NCBI RefSeq assembly: GCF_021731785.1
Contig: NZ_JAKFWS010000031.1
Location: 1-64,000 of the forward strand
Length of the DNA stretch: 64,000 nucleotides
DNA from: Methylocystis sp.
GTDB lineage: Bacteria > Pseudomonadota > Alphaproteobacteria > Rhizobiales > Beijerinckiaceae
Direction of reading: 5' to 3'
Both the position numbers and the translations under genes were made by a program. This document shows, in pieces, positions 1 through 7,833 of this stretch (its first letter is position 1; each line of letters begins with the position of its first letter). The notes below the pieces were generated by a model, which saw only the letters and a program-made list of their open reading frames with translations, searched no databases and was not told where the DNA came from.

Positions 1-87
1 CTTGCGCAGCATGGCTTCCAGATGCGCCCGCTCCTCGCCGCTCAAGCGCACCGCATACCGCTTCACGCCGATCGCTTCCCGCGCCAT
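1..87 (-). CDS. Transposase N-terminus (IS630-like), cut by window edge
   Basis: Reading leftward from an ATG at 87, the frame gives 29 residues (MAREAIGVKRYAVRLSGEER...) and runs off the window. The basic start followed by RLSGEERAHLEAML resembles the N-terminal helix-turn-helix of IS630-type transposases. Only the first 29 codons are present, so the family call rests on this short stretch and neither catalytic residues nor intactness can be judged. Confidence 0.45.
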   Translation of the reverse strand, partial: MAREAIGVKRYAVRLSGEERAHLEAMLRK

Positions 88-181
88 CTTCGCCTCCCGA
101 GGTCGAATCAATGGCGGAGCGAATCAGAAATCTTCAGCCGAGGGAAGCGTCCTATTCAAATTCGCTGAAGCGACCCACTAG

Positions 182-898
182 TCAGCAATCGAGTTCCGGA
201 TAGTGACGAAATATCCCCTGCTTGTTGAATTTGATCCGACGGTCGCTGTCGAGATATGCGCGAATGCGCGGGCGCTGGGCGATCGTCCGGCGCAGAGCAG
301 CCACTCGGGGAAACTCGGCGAGAGCGGTTTTTGTGCTTTTTGGAAAAGCATAGAGCAAGCCTTCGACTACTTGGAACAACGACAAGTCGGCGTAGCTTAC
401 GGTATTGCCGATGAGATTCGCGTCGCCTCCAGGATTACGGGCGAGGATTCGCTCGAACCAATCAAGGTATTTGTGGATTCGATTTTTGCGGAAATGTTTC
501 GTTCGGCGTAGCGCTTCGGGTTTTTGTTCCTCGTAATACAAGTCAGCGCCCAAAGGATGATGCGTGTCGTGGGCCTCGCCGACAAGATCGGCGATGGTGA
601 GCTGGATTTGGTGAACCCAAAGCCTCGTCGCCTCGTCTTTCGGAGCCAGACCGTGGCGATCGCCGAGATAGAGGAGTATCGCGGCGGTCTGGCCGATTAT
701 GACATTTCCGTCTTTCAAGAACGGCGGCGCAAACGGCGGATAAGCGAGGTCTTGTCTTTCGAGAAAAGCCAGGAGGGTCGCCTCGCCCCTCGGCTGACGC
801 GCCACGTCGATGTAATCGGCGGCGGCCTCTTCCAACACGAGCCTGACGAATTCGCCGCGCCCCTGAATGCCGGGCCAATAATAGAGTTCATAGGTCAT
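182..898 (-). CDS. Glutathione S-transferase family protein
   Basis: A 238-residue protein with a thioredoxin-fold N-terminal half (MTYELYYWPGIQGRGEFVRL; a Tyr/Trp-rich start where the glutathione-activating residue lies) and an all-helical C-terminal half with the ADLSLFQ motif typical of the GST fold. GSTs conjugate or reduce electrophiles with glutathione in the cytosol. Here the N-terminal signature IIGQTAAILLYLGDRHGL supplies the expected glutathione-contact region. Length matches the family. It is a metabolic gene isolated between mobile-element fragments, so it was probably carried in as cargo; the natural substrate cannot be inferred. Confidence 0.85.
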   Translation of the reverse strand: MTYELYYWPGIQGRGEFVRLVLEEAAADYIDVARQPRGEATLLAFLERQDLAYPPFAPPFLKDGNVIIGQTAAILLYLGDRHGLAPKDEATRLWVHQIQLTIADLVGEAHDTHHPLGADLYYEEQKPEALRRTKHFRKNRIHKYLDWFERILARNPGGDANLIGNTVSYADLSLFQVVEGLLYAFPKSTKTALAEFPRVAALRRTIAQRPRIRAYLDSDRRIKFNKQGIFRHYPELDC

Positions 899-1041
899 GG
901 TTAGGCCCGCTTCGCTGGCACCCCTTCAAATGATCCATTACTAAGGTGCGTCCTGAATATGGCTCCCGACGCGAACGCAGCAAGGATTCCCGGGATAACG
1001 TCGGCCGCGAGGCTTTGCGCGTGTATAATTCCGCGCCGACG

Positions 1042-1060
1042 TAGCAGGCTGCTGAAAAAT
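1042..1060. repeat. IS-end-like sequence of the IS5 remnant
   Basis: The stretch TAGCAGGCTGCTGAAAAA resembles the terminal sequence I associate with a subset of IS5-family elements (TTTTTCAGCAGCCTGCTA on the other strand). It lies about 110 bp beyond the stop codon of the IS5 transposase remnant, where such an end is expected. No matching end is visible on the far side, consistent with a truncated element. Confidence 0.45.
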
Positions 1061-1172
1061 GCTTTGCTATTGGCGTGCTGGGGCGGCCGAGCGAATCTTT
1101 GACGCTGAGTACGCCGAGGCGGAGAAAGCGGCGGGAGACCGAGAAACGCTCGTGTATCCTCGCCCGCGCCGG

Positions 1173-1575
1173 TCATGCCGAGCGCCCCTCGATCAACATA
1201 GACAGCCGCACCAGATTATAGGCGGTGGCGGCGAAGGCGAACGACCATCCGACGCGATCGGCGCCGCGAAATCTCGTCTTGCGCTGACCAGCCACGGTCT
1301 ACATCCAGCCGAAAGCTTCCTCGATGCGCTTCCGGATACGTAAACTGATCGCATATCCGGCGTGCCGGGTGGTTCGCCGGTCGATGGCGGAACGGCGTCC
1401 ATTGTCGTTTTGCGCCACATGCGGGCGCACGTTCATGGCGCGCAGCTCGTTGATGAAATCGGCGGCGGCGTAGCCCCTATCGGCGCCGAGCGCAACCCCA
1501 CCGGGACGGTCGGCGCGGCTCTCGATCATGGCCAACGCCGTGATGCGTTCGGAGTGGCCATCGCCACGTGCTAAG
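1173..1575 (-). pseudogene. IS5-family transposase, C-terminal remnant with in-frame stop
   Basis: The minus-strand frame reads GDGHSERITALAMIE, LGADRGYAAADF, PHVAQNDNGRRSAIDRRTTRH, then RIRKRIEEAFGWM followed by TAG and, in the same frame, TVAGQRKTRFRGADRVGWSF and LVRLSMLIEG to a TGA at 1173. This is the C-terminal half of a DDE transposase of the IS5 group, including the conserved final RIRKRIEEAFGW helix. The stop replaces a codon that is normally Lys, so the gene is dead. The N-terminal half is missing next to scpB, which places the element as a relic at the edge of the ScpB/integrase cassette. Confidence 0.8.
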
Positions 1576-1602
1576 ACGTTGCTACATAGAACAGACGCGC
1601 AT

Positions 1603-2355
1603 TCAATCGCTTTCGGTTAGGTCCTCAAGCTCGGCGTCTTCGGCGCCAAAACCCAAAATACCGTTGAGATCGGTTTCGGTTGGAGAGCATTGCAACAGCC
1701 CGGCGTCTTCGAGCTTTTCGATGTCGGGCAAATCGCGCAGGCTCGCCAAACCAAAGACCTCCAGAAATCTCTTCGTCGTGACGTAGGCGTACGGCGCGCC
1801 GGGCGTTGGCGCACGCGGTCCGGCGGCGATGAGATCGAGTTTTTTCAAACGGGCGATGACGTCGCGACTGATTTCGCGGCCAGCGAGGCGGGAGAGGTCG
1901 GCGCGCGTCGCCGGCTGCAGATAGGCGATCGCCGTCACGGCGAGGAGTTCGGTCGGCGTCAGCGGCGGCGGCCCGGCGTCACGCGCGCCATTGTTCAAGA
2001 CGCGAATGGCGTCGGCGTAGCGCGCCTTGGTGCGCAGTTGATAGCCGCCGGCGACATGAACGAGTTCATAGGGTCTTGCCCGCAAATCGTGACGAATGTC
2101 GGCGAGAAGATCGTCGAGATTGCAGGCGCGCCCGACAAGTCTGGCAAGCGCCTGACGCGTCACTGGCGACGGCGCGGCGAAAATCGCCGCCTCGACACGT
2201 CCCATCCATTCGCGCCAGCGCATGGCCTGCGGGAGATCGGAAAGATCGGCGTCGAACAGCAAGTCGCCACCCTGCCCTGTCGCGCGACGGCCGGGCCGTG
2301 CCCGCGTCTCATCGGACGCTGCGCCGTCAGCGCGCGCCGCCTTCATCGACCGCAT
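1603..2355 (-). CDS. scpB: ScpB-like SMC-complex subunit (plasmid-borne)
   Basis: A 250-residue protein with the tandem winged-helix architecture of ScpB, the kleisin-associated subunit of the SMC-ScpAB condensin that organises chromosomes. Supporting motifs are VEAAIFAAPSPVTRQALARLVG, GGYQLRTKARYADAIRVL, LTPTELLAVTAIAYLQPATRADL, and the winged-helix end PYAYVTTKRFLEVFGLASLRDLP. The long ORF in the track starts earlier, but the ATG at 2355 is preceded by GGGAGGAA eight bases upstream and gives the expected family length. It lies 16 bp after the DUF1403 stop, so the two are probably one operon. No SMC or ScpA partner is present in the window, so it may act with chromosomal partners or have an element-specific role with the nearby integrase. 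Confidence 0.82.
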   Translation of the reverse strand: MRSMKAARADGAASDETRARPGRRATGQGGDLLFDADLSDLPQAMRWREWMGRVEAAIFAAPSPVTRQALARLVGRACNLDDLLADIRHDLRARPYELVHVAGGYQLRTKARYADAIRVLNNGARDAGPPPLTPTELLAVTAIAYLQPATRADLSRLAGREISRDVIARLKKLDLIAAGPRAPTPGAPYAYVTTKRFLEVFGLASLRDLPDIEKLEDAGLLQCSPTETDLNGILGFGAEDAELEDLTESD

Positions 2356-2371
2356 GCCGGCGTTCCTCCCA

Positions 2372-3532
2372 TCACAGTCCGTAGAGCCGAAAATTGGCGC
2401 GACCGGAGAGTTCGCGCACGGCGCCAAGCGCAACGAGTCGATCGAACAGACGGCGCGACGCGCGATCGGAGAGCCCCGCCGCCTTCGCCGCGCGCGCCGG
2501 CGAGACCACATCATCGGCAAGCAGCAGTTCGACGACGCGCAAAGCGCCCTTGGCGCGCAGTCCTGGCGCAACGCTCAGCAGCATGTGCGAACGACGCGAC
2601 AACTCGCTGGCCAACGCGTAAGCCTCTTGCGCCGCGCGCGCCGCAGCGCACGCGACGCTCGAAGACCAATCGGGATCACTCGGACGTGGTCGGCGTCCGG
2701 TCGCCGTGCGCATCGATGGATGCGTGATCGTCGTCGCCAACAGCGGCAATGGCGCCGCCCAACGCAACCGCTGCGCCAGCACAAGATCGGCGAGCCACAA
2801 GGCAAAAATTTCCGCGTCGATTTGCGGCGCATCGACAAGGATGTGCAGAGCTGCGGTGCTCACACGCGTCGCAGCATTGAGCGGATTTTCAACCGTCGAA
2901 GCCTCTCCTACGAACGCGGCAAGCGCCGAACCATCGATGTGCGGCGGCAGGTCGAGACATTCGGCGGCGGCGCGCATCAACGGCGCGTCAAGCCGCGCCG
3001 GACGCGTCGCGAAGAGACGCCACAGGCGATGCAGCCGTCCGCCCGGCGTAGGTGCCGTATCGAAGGCGGCGAGATGCTCGGCGTCGCGCAGCGCCACTTC
3101 ATCTTCGCGTAGGCGCGCCATCGCTGCACAAACGGCGGCGGCGCGCAAGGCGAGGCGCTGGCGCAATGCGCCGACGAAGACGGGTTCCGCGCCCGCTTCG
3201 CCGAAGTTTTTGCCGGCGCTCGAAACATCGGCGGCTTTTCCGCCGGCGCTCGAAACATCGGCGCCGGAACGCAAAACCTGGTCGAGCCGCGCGAGCCCTG
3301 CGCCGGCGAAAAAGTGAGCGTCGCATGGATCGTCGAGCGCGCCGGCGCCGCCTTTCGCCCAACGCGGCAGCGGCTGGATTTGCGAGATATTTCGGAAGTT
3401 TTGCGCCTCATCGCGGCGCCTTGGCGCCCGGCGTTGGATCGTCGTGCGCGATGACGATTGCGCCTCGAGAACCGCGTCCGAATCGATTTGCAGCATGGCG
3501 GAATCGTAAGCTCGCAACCAGTCCGGCGGCAA
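2372..3532 (-). CDS. DUF1403 family protein
   Basis: A 386-residue alanine-rich, helical protein ending in SRRLFDRLVALGAVRELSGRANFRLYGL, the C-terminal signature I associate with DUF1403. The last 90 residues look like a winged-helix (VVSPARAAKAAGLSDRASRRLFDRL), so DNA binding is plausible. From memory DUF1403 is often next to plasmid ScpB and tyrosine integrase genes in Rhizobiales, as here; its biochemical role is not known to me. The gene shares an operon with scpB and starts about 60 bp from a perfect inverted repeat at 3596-3624 that may be its operator or a recombination core. Residues around 90-112 carry an in-frame 10-residue duplication (ADVSSAG twice). Confidence 0.75.
   Translation of the reverse strand: MPPDWLRAYDSAMLQIDSDAVLEAQSSSRTTIQRRAPRRRDEAQNFRNISQIQPLPRWAKGGAGALDDPCDAHFFAGAGLARLDQVLRSGADVSSAGGKAADVSSAGKNFGEAGAEPVFVGALRQRLALRAAAVCAAMARLREDEVALRDAEHLAAFDTAPTPGGRLHRLWRLFATRPARLDAPLMRAAAECLDLPPHIDGSALAAFVGEASTVENPLNAATRVSTAALHILVDAPQIDAEIFALWLADLVLAQRLRWAAPLPLLATTITHPSMRTATGRRPRPSDPDWSSSVACAAARAAQEAYALASELSRRSHMLLSVAPGLRAKGALRVVELLLADDVVSPARAAKAAGLSDRASRRLFDRLVALGAVRELSGRANFRLYGL
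3212..3263. repeat. 22-bp direct repeat inside DUF1403 (30-bp period)
   Basis: GCCGGCGCTCGAAACATCGG(CG) occurs at 3212-3233 and again at 3242-3263. The 30-bp period keeps frame and duplicates ten residues of the DUF1403 protein, consistent with a recent slippage or duplication event. Confidence 0.9.
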
Positions 3533-3595
3533 GTCGCGGCGGCGCTTTATCGTTAAGATTCGCCAGTAATCCGCCGCGCTTGTCGTCTCTTCTCT

Positions 3596-3624
3596 ATGTC
3601 CGATAATGTGCGCTTATCGGACAT
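3596..3624. promoter_or_regulatory. Perfect 11-bp inverted repeat, candidate recombinase core or operator
   Basis: ATGTCCGATAA at 3596-3606 is repeated in inverted orientation (TTATCGGACAT) at 3614-3624 around a 7-bp spacer (TGTGCGC). Two 11-bp arms around a 6-8-bp spacer is the geometry of tyrosine-recombinase core sites. The repeat lies between the divergent DUF1403 and integrase genes, so an operator role is also possible. A matching half-site (TTATCGGACATG) occurs at 12706-12717. Confidence 0.6.
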
Positions 3625-3897
3625 GATTCGAGCGGCCCGGAAAATCTGGAAAAATTTCGCGTTTGATCGGTGGACAGCCTTCTGACGCGTCGGATTCTTC
3701 CGGCCAAGGCTCCGCTTGCAAGGCTCCGCTTGAATGACCGGACTCCCCCCGTGGAAAATGTCGGAGAGCCGCAATTTTATGGGATCCGAGGCTCAATGCT
3801 GCCGGAAGCCGATTCACAATTCATGGGACGAAACCGCCCGAAAATTTGGGGAACTCGAGCATAATTTATGGAACCGCGCCGGCAATCGGGGGGCGGC

Positions 3898-3914
3898 AGT
3901 CCGACAATCGGACT
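3898..3914. repeat. Short perfect hairpin in the integrase leader
   Basis: AGTCCGA-CAA-TCGGACT forms a 7-bp stem with a 3-bp loop about 120 bp upstream of the integrase start. Its arm resembles the outer part of the TTATCGGACAT half-site. Nothing further can be said; the rest of 3533-4035 shows no convincing gene. Confidence 0.4.
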
Positions 3915-4035
3915 CTCACCCGTGGGAAAGTCCGGCCGATGTCGCCTTTTTTTTGGCCGCCGAAATTGGCTTATGAGACCGGTCGAATCGGGATTCCGAA
4001 CCGCCGTTGGAAATGTCGAAAACTGCCGAGGGCCC

Positions 4036-5124
4036 ATGTCGGAAGAAACCGCCACTTCACCGCCCGACGAAGACGTCCAAACCGACGCGCGGCTCATCGA
4101 GCGACCGGCGGCTCCCCATCTCGCGGCGCTCTCCGAAAAGGCGCGTGATTACGCCCGCAACGCCCGCTCCGAAAATACAAGGCGCGCCTATGAGGCCGAC
4201 TGGCGACAGTTTGCCGCCTGGCTGCGCCGCCAGGGGCTCGATCCCCTGCCCCCGGATCCCCAGACCGTCGGCCTCTATCTCGCCGCCTGTATGGAAGGAG
4301 CTCCCGGCCGCGAGCCGCTGAGCGTCGCGTCGCTCGAGCGACGGCTCTCGGGCATCTGCTGGCGCTACCGCCAGCGCGGCGCGCCGCTCGATACGTCAGA
4401 TCGGCACATTTCCACCGTGCTCGCCGGCATTCGCCGCGCCCATGGCCGCCCGCCGGTCCAGAAGCAGGCGATCTTCGCCGACGAGCTGCTGGCGATGATG
4501 GCGACGCTCGAGATGGATCTGCGTGGGATCCGCGACCGCGCCATTTTGGCGATCGGCTTCGCCGGCGGTCTGCGCCGCTCGGAAATCGTCGGCCTCGATT
4601 GCGGGCCCGATCAGACCGAAGACGGTGCCGGCTGGATCGAGATTTTTCCTCCTGGCGCGGATATATCCAGCGCCAGCAACAACGACGGCGGCGCGGTGCT
4701 GCAGATATCCGGCAAAACCGGCTGGCGCGAGGTCGAAATCGGTCGTGGCTCGCGTCCCGAAACCTGTCCCGTCGCACTTCTCGAAACCTGGATGCGGCTC
4801 GGGCGGATCAGCCAAGGCCCCCTCTTCCGCCCGATCGCGCGGAAGAATGGCGGCGTCTCGCCCGAGCGGCTGACCGACAAACATGTCGCCCGCTTGGTGC
4901 AGAAAACCGCCCTCGCCGCCGGCATTCGCGGCGATCTGAGCGAGGGTGAGCGCCGTCTCGCCTTCTCTGGACACTCCTTGCGCGCCGGCCTCGCCTCCTC
5001 GGCGCAAATCGACGAAGGGCATGTGCAAAAACATCTCGGCCACGCCTCCGCCGAAATGACGCGTCGATACCAGAGGAAACGCGACCGGTTCCGGGTCAAT
5101 CTCACCAAAGCCGCAGGTTTGTAA
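4036..5124 (+). CDS. Tyrosine recombinase/integrase
   Basis: A 362-residue site-specific recombinase of the XerC/XerD class. An N-terminal SAM-like core-binding domain (ENTRRAYEADWRQFAAWL, residues 47-63) is followed by the catalytic domain with every key residue visible: Arg in GLRRSEI (180/181), the beta-hairpin Lys in SGKTGW (227), His-x-x-Arg in HSLRAG (313-316), His in HLGHAS (336) and the Tyr nucleophile in TRRYQR (345). The upstream part of the long ORF (from 3868) has no family match, and MSEET at 4036 gives the normal length. It probably acts on the inverted repeat at 3596-3624 to integrate, excise or resolve multimers. DUF1403 and scpB are divergent neighbours. Confidence 0.9.
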   Translation: MSEETATSPPDEDVQTDARLIERPAAPHLAALSEKARDYARNARSENTRRAYEADWRQFAAWLRRQGLDPLPPDPQTVGLYLAACMEGAPGREPLSVASLERRLSGICWRYRQRGAPLDTSDRHISTVLAGIRRAHGRPPVQKQAIFADELLAMMATLEMDLRGIRDRAILAIGFAGGLRRSEIVGLDCGPDQTEDGAGWIEIFPPGADISSASNNDGGAVLQISGKTGWREVEIGRGSRPETCPVALLETWMRLGRISQGPLFRPIARKNGGVSPERLTDKHVARLVQKTALAAGIRGDLSEGERRLAFSGHSLRAGLASSAQIDEGHVQKHLGHASAEMTRRYQRKRDRFRVNLTKAAGL

Positions 5125-5150
5125 AAGCCTTTGCGCGGCGCGAACCACCC

Positions 5151-5180
5151 TTGATTTAAGTGCCCCATTGGGGCATATAC
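5151..5180 (+). promoter_or_regulatory. Toxin-antitoxin promoter with palindromic operator
   Basis: TTGATT (5151-5156) and CATATA (5174-5179) are separated by exactly 17 bp, and the spacer contains the palindrome TGCCCCA-T-TGGGGCA (5161-5175). An operator lodged between -35 and -10 fits autorepression by the downstream HTH antitoxin. The expected start of transcription falls at or next to the GTG at 5186, so the toxin mRNA may be leaderless. Confidence 0.6.
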
Positions 5181-5185
5181 GGCTC

Positions 5186-5527
5186 GTGAAGAAGCCGCTT
5201 CATACCGTCGCTGAGACGCAAATCTACCTGTCTCGCGCCGAAGGGTTGATGACCGAAAGCGAGCGGAGCGCAATTGTTGACCTCCTGGCTGCAAGCCCGG
5301 AAGTCGGCGATCTCATCCCGGGAACTGGCGGCCTTCGAAAAGTCAGGGTTCCCCTGGCGGGACGAGGAAAAAGAGGCGGCGCACGGGTCATCTACTACGT
5401 CTATGACCAGACGTTGCCGATTTATCTGCTGCTGGCCTACGCCAAAAACGAGCGAGACGATCTTTCCAGCGAGCAGAAGGCCGTGCTGCGGCGTCTCGTT
5501 GAAACCATCCTCGCAAGGAAACAGTAA
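5186..5527 (+). CDS. RelE/ParE-family toxin of a type II TA pair
   Basis: A 113-residue protein of the RelE fold. Diagnostic motifs are ASPEVGDLIPGTGGLRKVR, GKRGGARVIYYVY and LLLAYAKNERDDLS. Family members cleave translating mRNA at the ribosome; here the basic and tyrosine-rich core (KRGG, RVIYYVY) is intact. The ORF track begins at a TTG inside the operator palindrome; the GTG at 5186 is preferred because the promoter lies directly upstream. One base separates its stop from the antitoxin ATG, a toxin-first order as in HigBA and RelE/NadS modules. It sits near the repABC cassette and probably contributes to post-segregational maintenance. Confidence 0.85.
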   Translation: MKKPLHTVAETQIYLSRAEGLMTESERSAIVDLLAASPEVGDLIPGTGGLRKVRVPLAGRGKRGGARVIYYVYDQTLPIYLLLAYAKNERDDLSSEQKAVLRRLVETILARKQ

Positions 5528-5528
5528 A

Positions 5529-5825
5529 ATGAAAGAAGCACTGTTCAACGATCTTGTGAAGAGCTTGGAACAAGCGGCGGCGCATGCGCGGGGCCAGGCA
5601 GTTCCTGGCCTCCAGGTCCACCCGGCGCCAACCGCCGCCGATATTATTTCGATTCGTCAGCAGGCAGGCCTCACGCGCAAGCAATTCGCGGCGATTCTCG
5701 GAACAGCCGTCGGCACGCTTCGAAAGTGGGAGGATGGGTCCCGCGCGCCGAGTGGCGCAGCTCGCACCCTGCTCCTTGTTCTGAGACGTAATCCCAAAGC
5801 AGTGCTCGAAGCTCTCGCTGCCTAG
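5529..5825 (+). CDS. HTH antitoxin (NadS/HigA-like) of the TA pair
   Basis: A 98-residue protein with a C-terminal XRE/Cro-type helix-turn-helix (IRQQAGLTRKQFAAILGTAVGTLRKWEDGSRAPSG). The N-terminal 40 residues (MKEALFNDLVKSLEQAAAHARG) are the toxin-binding part in this family. It should neutralise the RelE-like toxin and bind the palindrome between the promoter elements upstream. The gene begins one base after the toxin stop, so the two are co-translated. Order, length and HTH placement match RelE/NadS-type modules. Confidence 0.85.
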   Translation: MKEALFNDLVKSLEQAAAHARGQAVPGLQVHPAPTAADIISIRQQAGLTRKQFAAILGTAVGTLRKWEDGSRAPSGAARTLLLVLRRNPKAVLEALAA

Positions 5826-5877
5826 AGACAACGCCGCGAAGGACATCACTTGGCGCTTAGCGGCACGCTCTCCGTTC

Positions 5878-6114
5878 TTAGTTGAGAGCCTCAAATCCCG
5901 GGCCATCGAAGCGCGGTTGTTGCACGGCGACAGCCTCGACGAGATCGCCGCCGAGAACCCTGATATACCGCGTGAAGCTTTCGTAGCGGCCCTCCTCTTC
6001 GCCAAAGCGCATCCCCTCCCCCGCTGAACCCTCGTTGCGGCTTGGGGAAATCCGATGGACGCCTTTGTCAATCACGGTCTCGATTCTGACGCGCAACGCC
6101 TGCGGACGCTTCAT
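5878..6114 (-). CDS. Small hypothetical protein downstream of repC
   Basis: A 78-residue product starting MKRPQALRVRIETVIDKG. I do not recognise a family. Its ATG overlaps the stop of the preceding small ORF as ATGA, and the protein-like frame (RYESFTRYIRVLGGDLVEAVAV) suggests a real gene translated by coupling. It is the last gene of the minus-strand run repA-repB-repC-ORF-ORF. The segment LGGDLVEAVAV could be a short amphipathic or helix-turn-helix-like stretch, but that is weak. Confidence 0.5.
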   Translation of the reverse strand: MKRPQALRVRIETVIDKGVHRISPSRNEGSAGEGMRFGEEEGRYESFTRYIRVLGGDLVEAVAVQQPRFDGPGFEALN

Positions 6115-6329
6115 TGCCTGTCGTCGGTCAATTGAGGTGCCAATGGCTCCGCGAATGGCGGCAACTGACCATAGGTGGCGGCGGCGGTCAGCGCCTGCGC
6201 GGCGATGTCGCCCGACCGGGTCAAAAGATCGGCGGGCGACGCCTTCCCTTCCGCGGCCATTGGGCCAAGCTCGATGATTTTGACCAGCGCATCGGAAAGG
6301 ATGGCGAGTTGGGTCGTCGTATCGGTCAT
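6111..6329 (-). CDS. Small hypothetical protein (72 aa) after repC
   Basis: A 72-residue, mildly acidic, alanine-rich protein (MTDTTTQLAILSDALVKIIELG, ADLLTRSGDIAAQALTAAATYG) predicted to be mostly helical. It follows repC by about 75 bp and overlaps the next small ORF by four bases. No family recognised. The overlap and co-orientation with the replication genes argue that it is expressed with them; its role is unknown. Confidence 0.55.
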   Translation of the reverse strand: MTDTTTQLAILSDALVKIIELGPMAAEGKASPADLLTRSGDIAAQALTAAATYGQLPPFAEPLAPQLTDDRQ

Positions 6330-6404
6330 GGCGTCCGCGCTCCGTCAAACAGAGACGATAGTCACCAAGATCGGACCATGAAAACGCGTCGCGGAACAGT
6401 CCTA

Positions 6405-7778
6405 TCACCCCGCCTGCCGCCGTTCACGCGCGGCCTTTGCGGCCTTGCCGCGCAACAACGCCATCAGCACCGGCCCCAGCGAGAACTCCCCTTCCCGCGC
6501 CTTTCCAGTCAGAACCCGCAAATAGCCGCCGGCGGATTTAATTTCATCGCCGCGCTGGAGGATCGCAGCAATGACGATCGAGGCGTCATGTTCGCCCAAC
6601 ACCTCCAGCGCTTGCGACCAGGCATCCGGCGAGACGCCAAGAGCAGAGCGCACGATCGCCGCCGCGTCGATCAGATCGCGCCAGCAGGAGATCTCGCCGC
6701 CCTTGCCGTAATCGACGATGTCGGGACAGGCTTGCAACACCATGCCTAGCGGATAGGTTCGTTGCGAGGGCGGTTGGCGATCGCCCGTTCTCAAATTAGG
6801 CGTCGTTGTTTCCGTCGATCCGACTGTTTCGGCTCCGTCGTCTTTCCGCATTGACCCGGGCGGTTCGGCCCTGCCTTCTTGAAGGTCAGGTTCAAGATCA
6901 GGAATGTTTGTGATTTGATTCTGTATATGGCGCTCAGTCTGGGACTCATTGGCGCTTCTTTTTTGCTGTTTTATGTGTGTTTCGAGCAAGTTCTGAATAT
7001 TGATCGCGAAGGCAGCCAATTCGCCCGCCAAAGCCGCCAGCCCGGTTCTCCCGAGGCTGCGCGAATAGCGCGCCGAGAGGGCCTGGTAACGCCCGTAAAG
7101 GCCTTCCCAGTCGCTTACATCCTGCCCCTCGATCGAGAGCGGCTTGATGCGAACGCTTTCCTCTATGCCGGTCTCGATCATCTTGACGATGTCGCGCCGC
7201 ACGATCGTGATCTTCTCGCGTAAGAGCGCGATCGCGCGGTTCTCGCTGCGGACTTCTTCGGCGAGATTTTCGATCTCGCTGGCCCGCGCAATCAGCGGCG
7301 TCAGATCGAAACCAAAGGCGCTTTCGATCTCGCCGCCCTGCCCGCGTCTCGCGAAGCGCTTGCCGTTCGGCGAGTCGCGCCGGATGATCAGCCCGGCCTC
7401 GACGAGCGACGCCAGATGCCGGCGCAGCGTCGCCGGCGCCATGCCGTGGGCGCGGATGGAGAGCTCTCTGTTCGACGGAAACACCACGACGCCGGGGCCA
7501 GGCGAATCATCCTCGCTCTCGGCTTTTGGGTCGCTTTCGGGCAGCGTCAGCGCCGTTTCTTGATGGAAGCTGAGCAATGCGTGCAAGACCGATAGCGCCC
7601 GATCGGTGACGCCGAGCGGCGCTTTGGCTTCAGTGAGCGCGCGAAACAGCCGCCATTTATGGACGACAGTCTCGGACGCGTCGGGTTTTGCCGCGAAATC
7701 TCGCGTCGCCGCCTGCGCCGCCAACATGGCAAGCGACAGCGGTCGCCGCCCAAAGGGCGTCGTTGAATGTGTGCGCAT
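6405..7778 (-). CDS. repC: RepC, replication initiator of repABC plasmid
   Basis: A 457-residue initiator. The N-terminal winged-helix DNA-binding region reads HKWRLFRALTEAKAPLGVTDRALSVLHALLSF and VFPSNRELSIRAHGMAPATLRRHLASLVEAGLIIRRDSPNGKRFARR, both highly characteristic of RepC. A central coiled-coil-like part (EIENLAEEVRSENRAIALLREKI) and a C-terminal domain (SCWRDLIDAAAIVRSALGVSPDAW, AGGYLRVLTGKA) complete the usual layout. RepC is rate-limiting and binds the origin that lies within its own gene in this plasmid class. The start ATG has AAGGA about four bases upstream. It is separated from repB by about 220 bp holding the ctRNA, as expected. Confidence 0.95.
   Translation of the reverse strand: MRTHSTTPFGRRPLSLAMLAAQAATRDFAAKPDASETVVHKWRLFRALTEAKAPLGVTDRALSVLHALLSFHQETALTLPESDPKAESEDDSPGPGVVVFPSNRELSIRAHGMAPATLRRHLASLVEAGLIIRRDSPNGKRFARRGQGGEIESAFGFDLTPLIARASEIENLAEEVRSENRAIALLREKITIVRRDIVKMIETGIEESVRIKPLSIEGQDVSDWEGLYGRYQALSARYSRSLGRTGLAALAGELAAFAINIQNLLETHIKQQKRSANESQTERHIQNQITNIPDLEPDLQEGRAEPPGSMRKDDGAETVGSTETTTPNLRTGDRQPPSQRTYPLGMVLQACPDIVDYGKGGEISCWRDLIDAAAIVRSALGVSPDAWSQALEVLGEHDASIVIAAILQRGDEIKSAGGYLRVLTGKAREGEFSLGPVLMALLRGKAAKAARERRQAG
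6893..7005. other. AT-rich patch in repC, candidate oriV
   Basis: Within an otherwise GC-rich repC, roughly 110 bp are conspicuously AT-rich (for example TTCTTTTTTGCTGTTTTATG and GAATATTGATCG). In repABC plasmids the origin has been mapped to an AT-rich segment in the middle of repC, so this is the natural candidate. No iterons are evident. Confidence 0.45.
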
Positions 7779-7833
7779 GATCCTTCGCCTCTTTCAGGCA
7801 AAAGAAATCTGCTCGCCGAAATGGCGCCGACTC

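Noticed and set aside
1690-2727. 345-aa plus-strand ORF opposite scpB and DUF1403
   Set aside because: Antisense shadow of two supported genes, with low-complexity basic composition.
3212-3263. Possible CRISPR from the 22-bp repeat
   Set aside because: Only two copies, 8-bp spacer, in frame within a gene; no array anywhere in the window.
5878-6408. 176-aa ORF beginning at 6408
   Set aside because: Its first two thirds are antisense or out-of-frame to the 72-aa ORF; only the part from 6114 looks like protein and is annotated.
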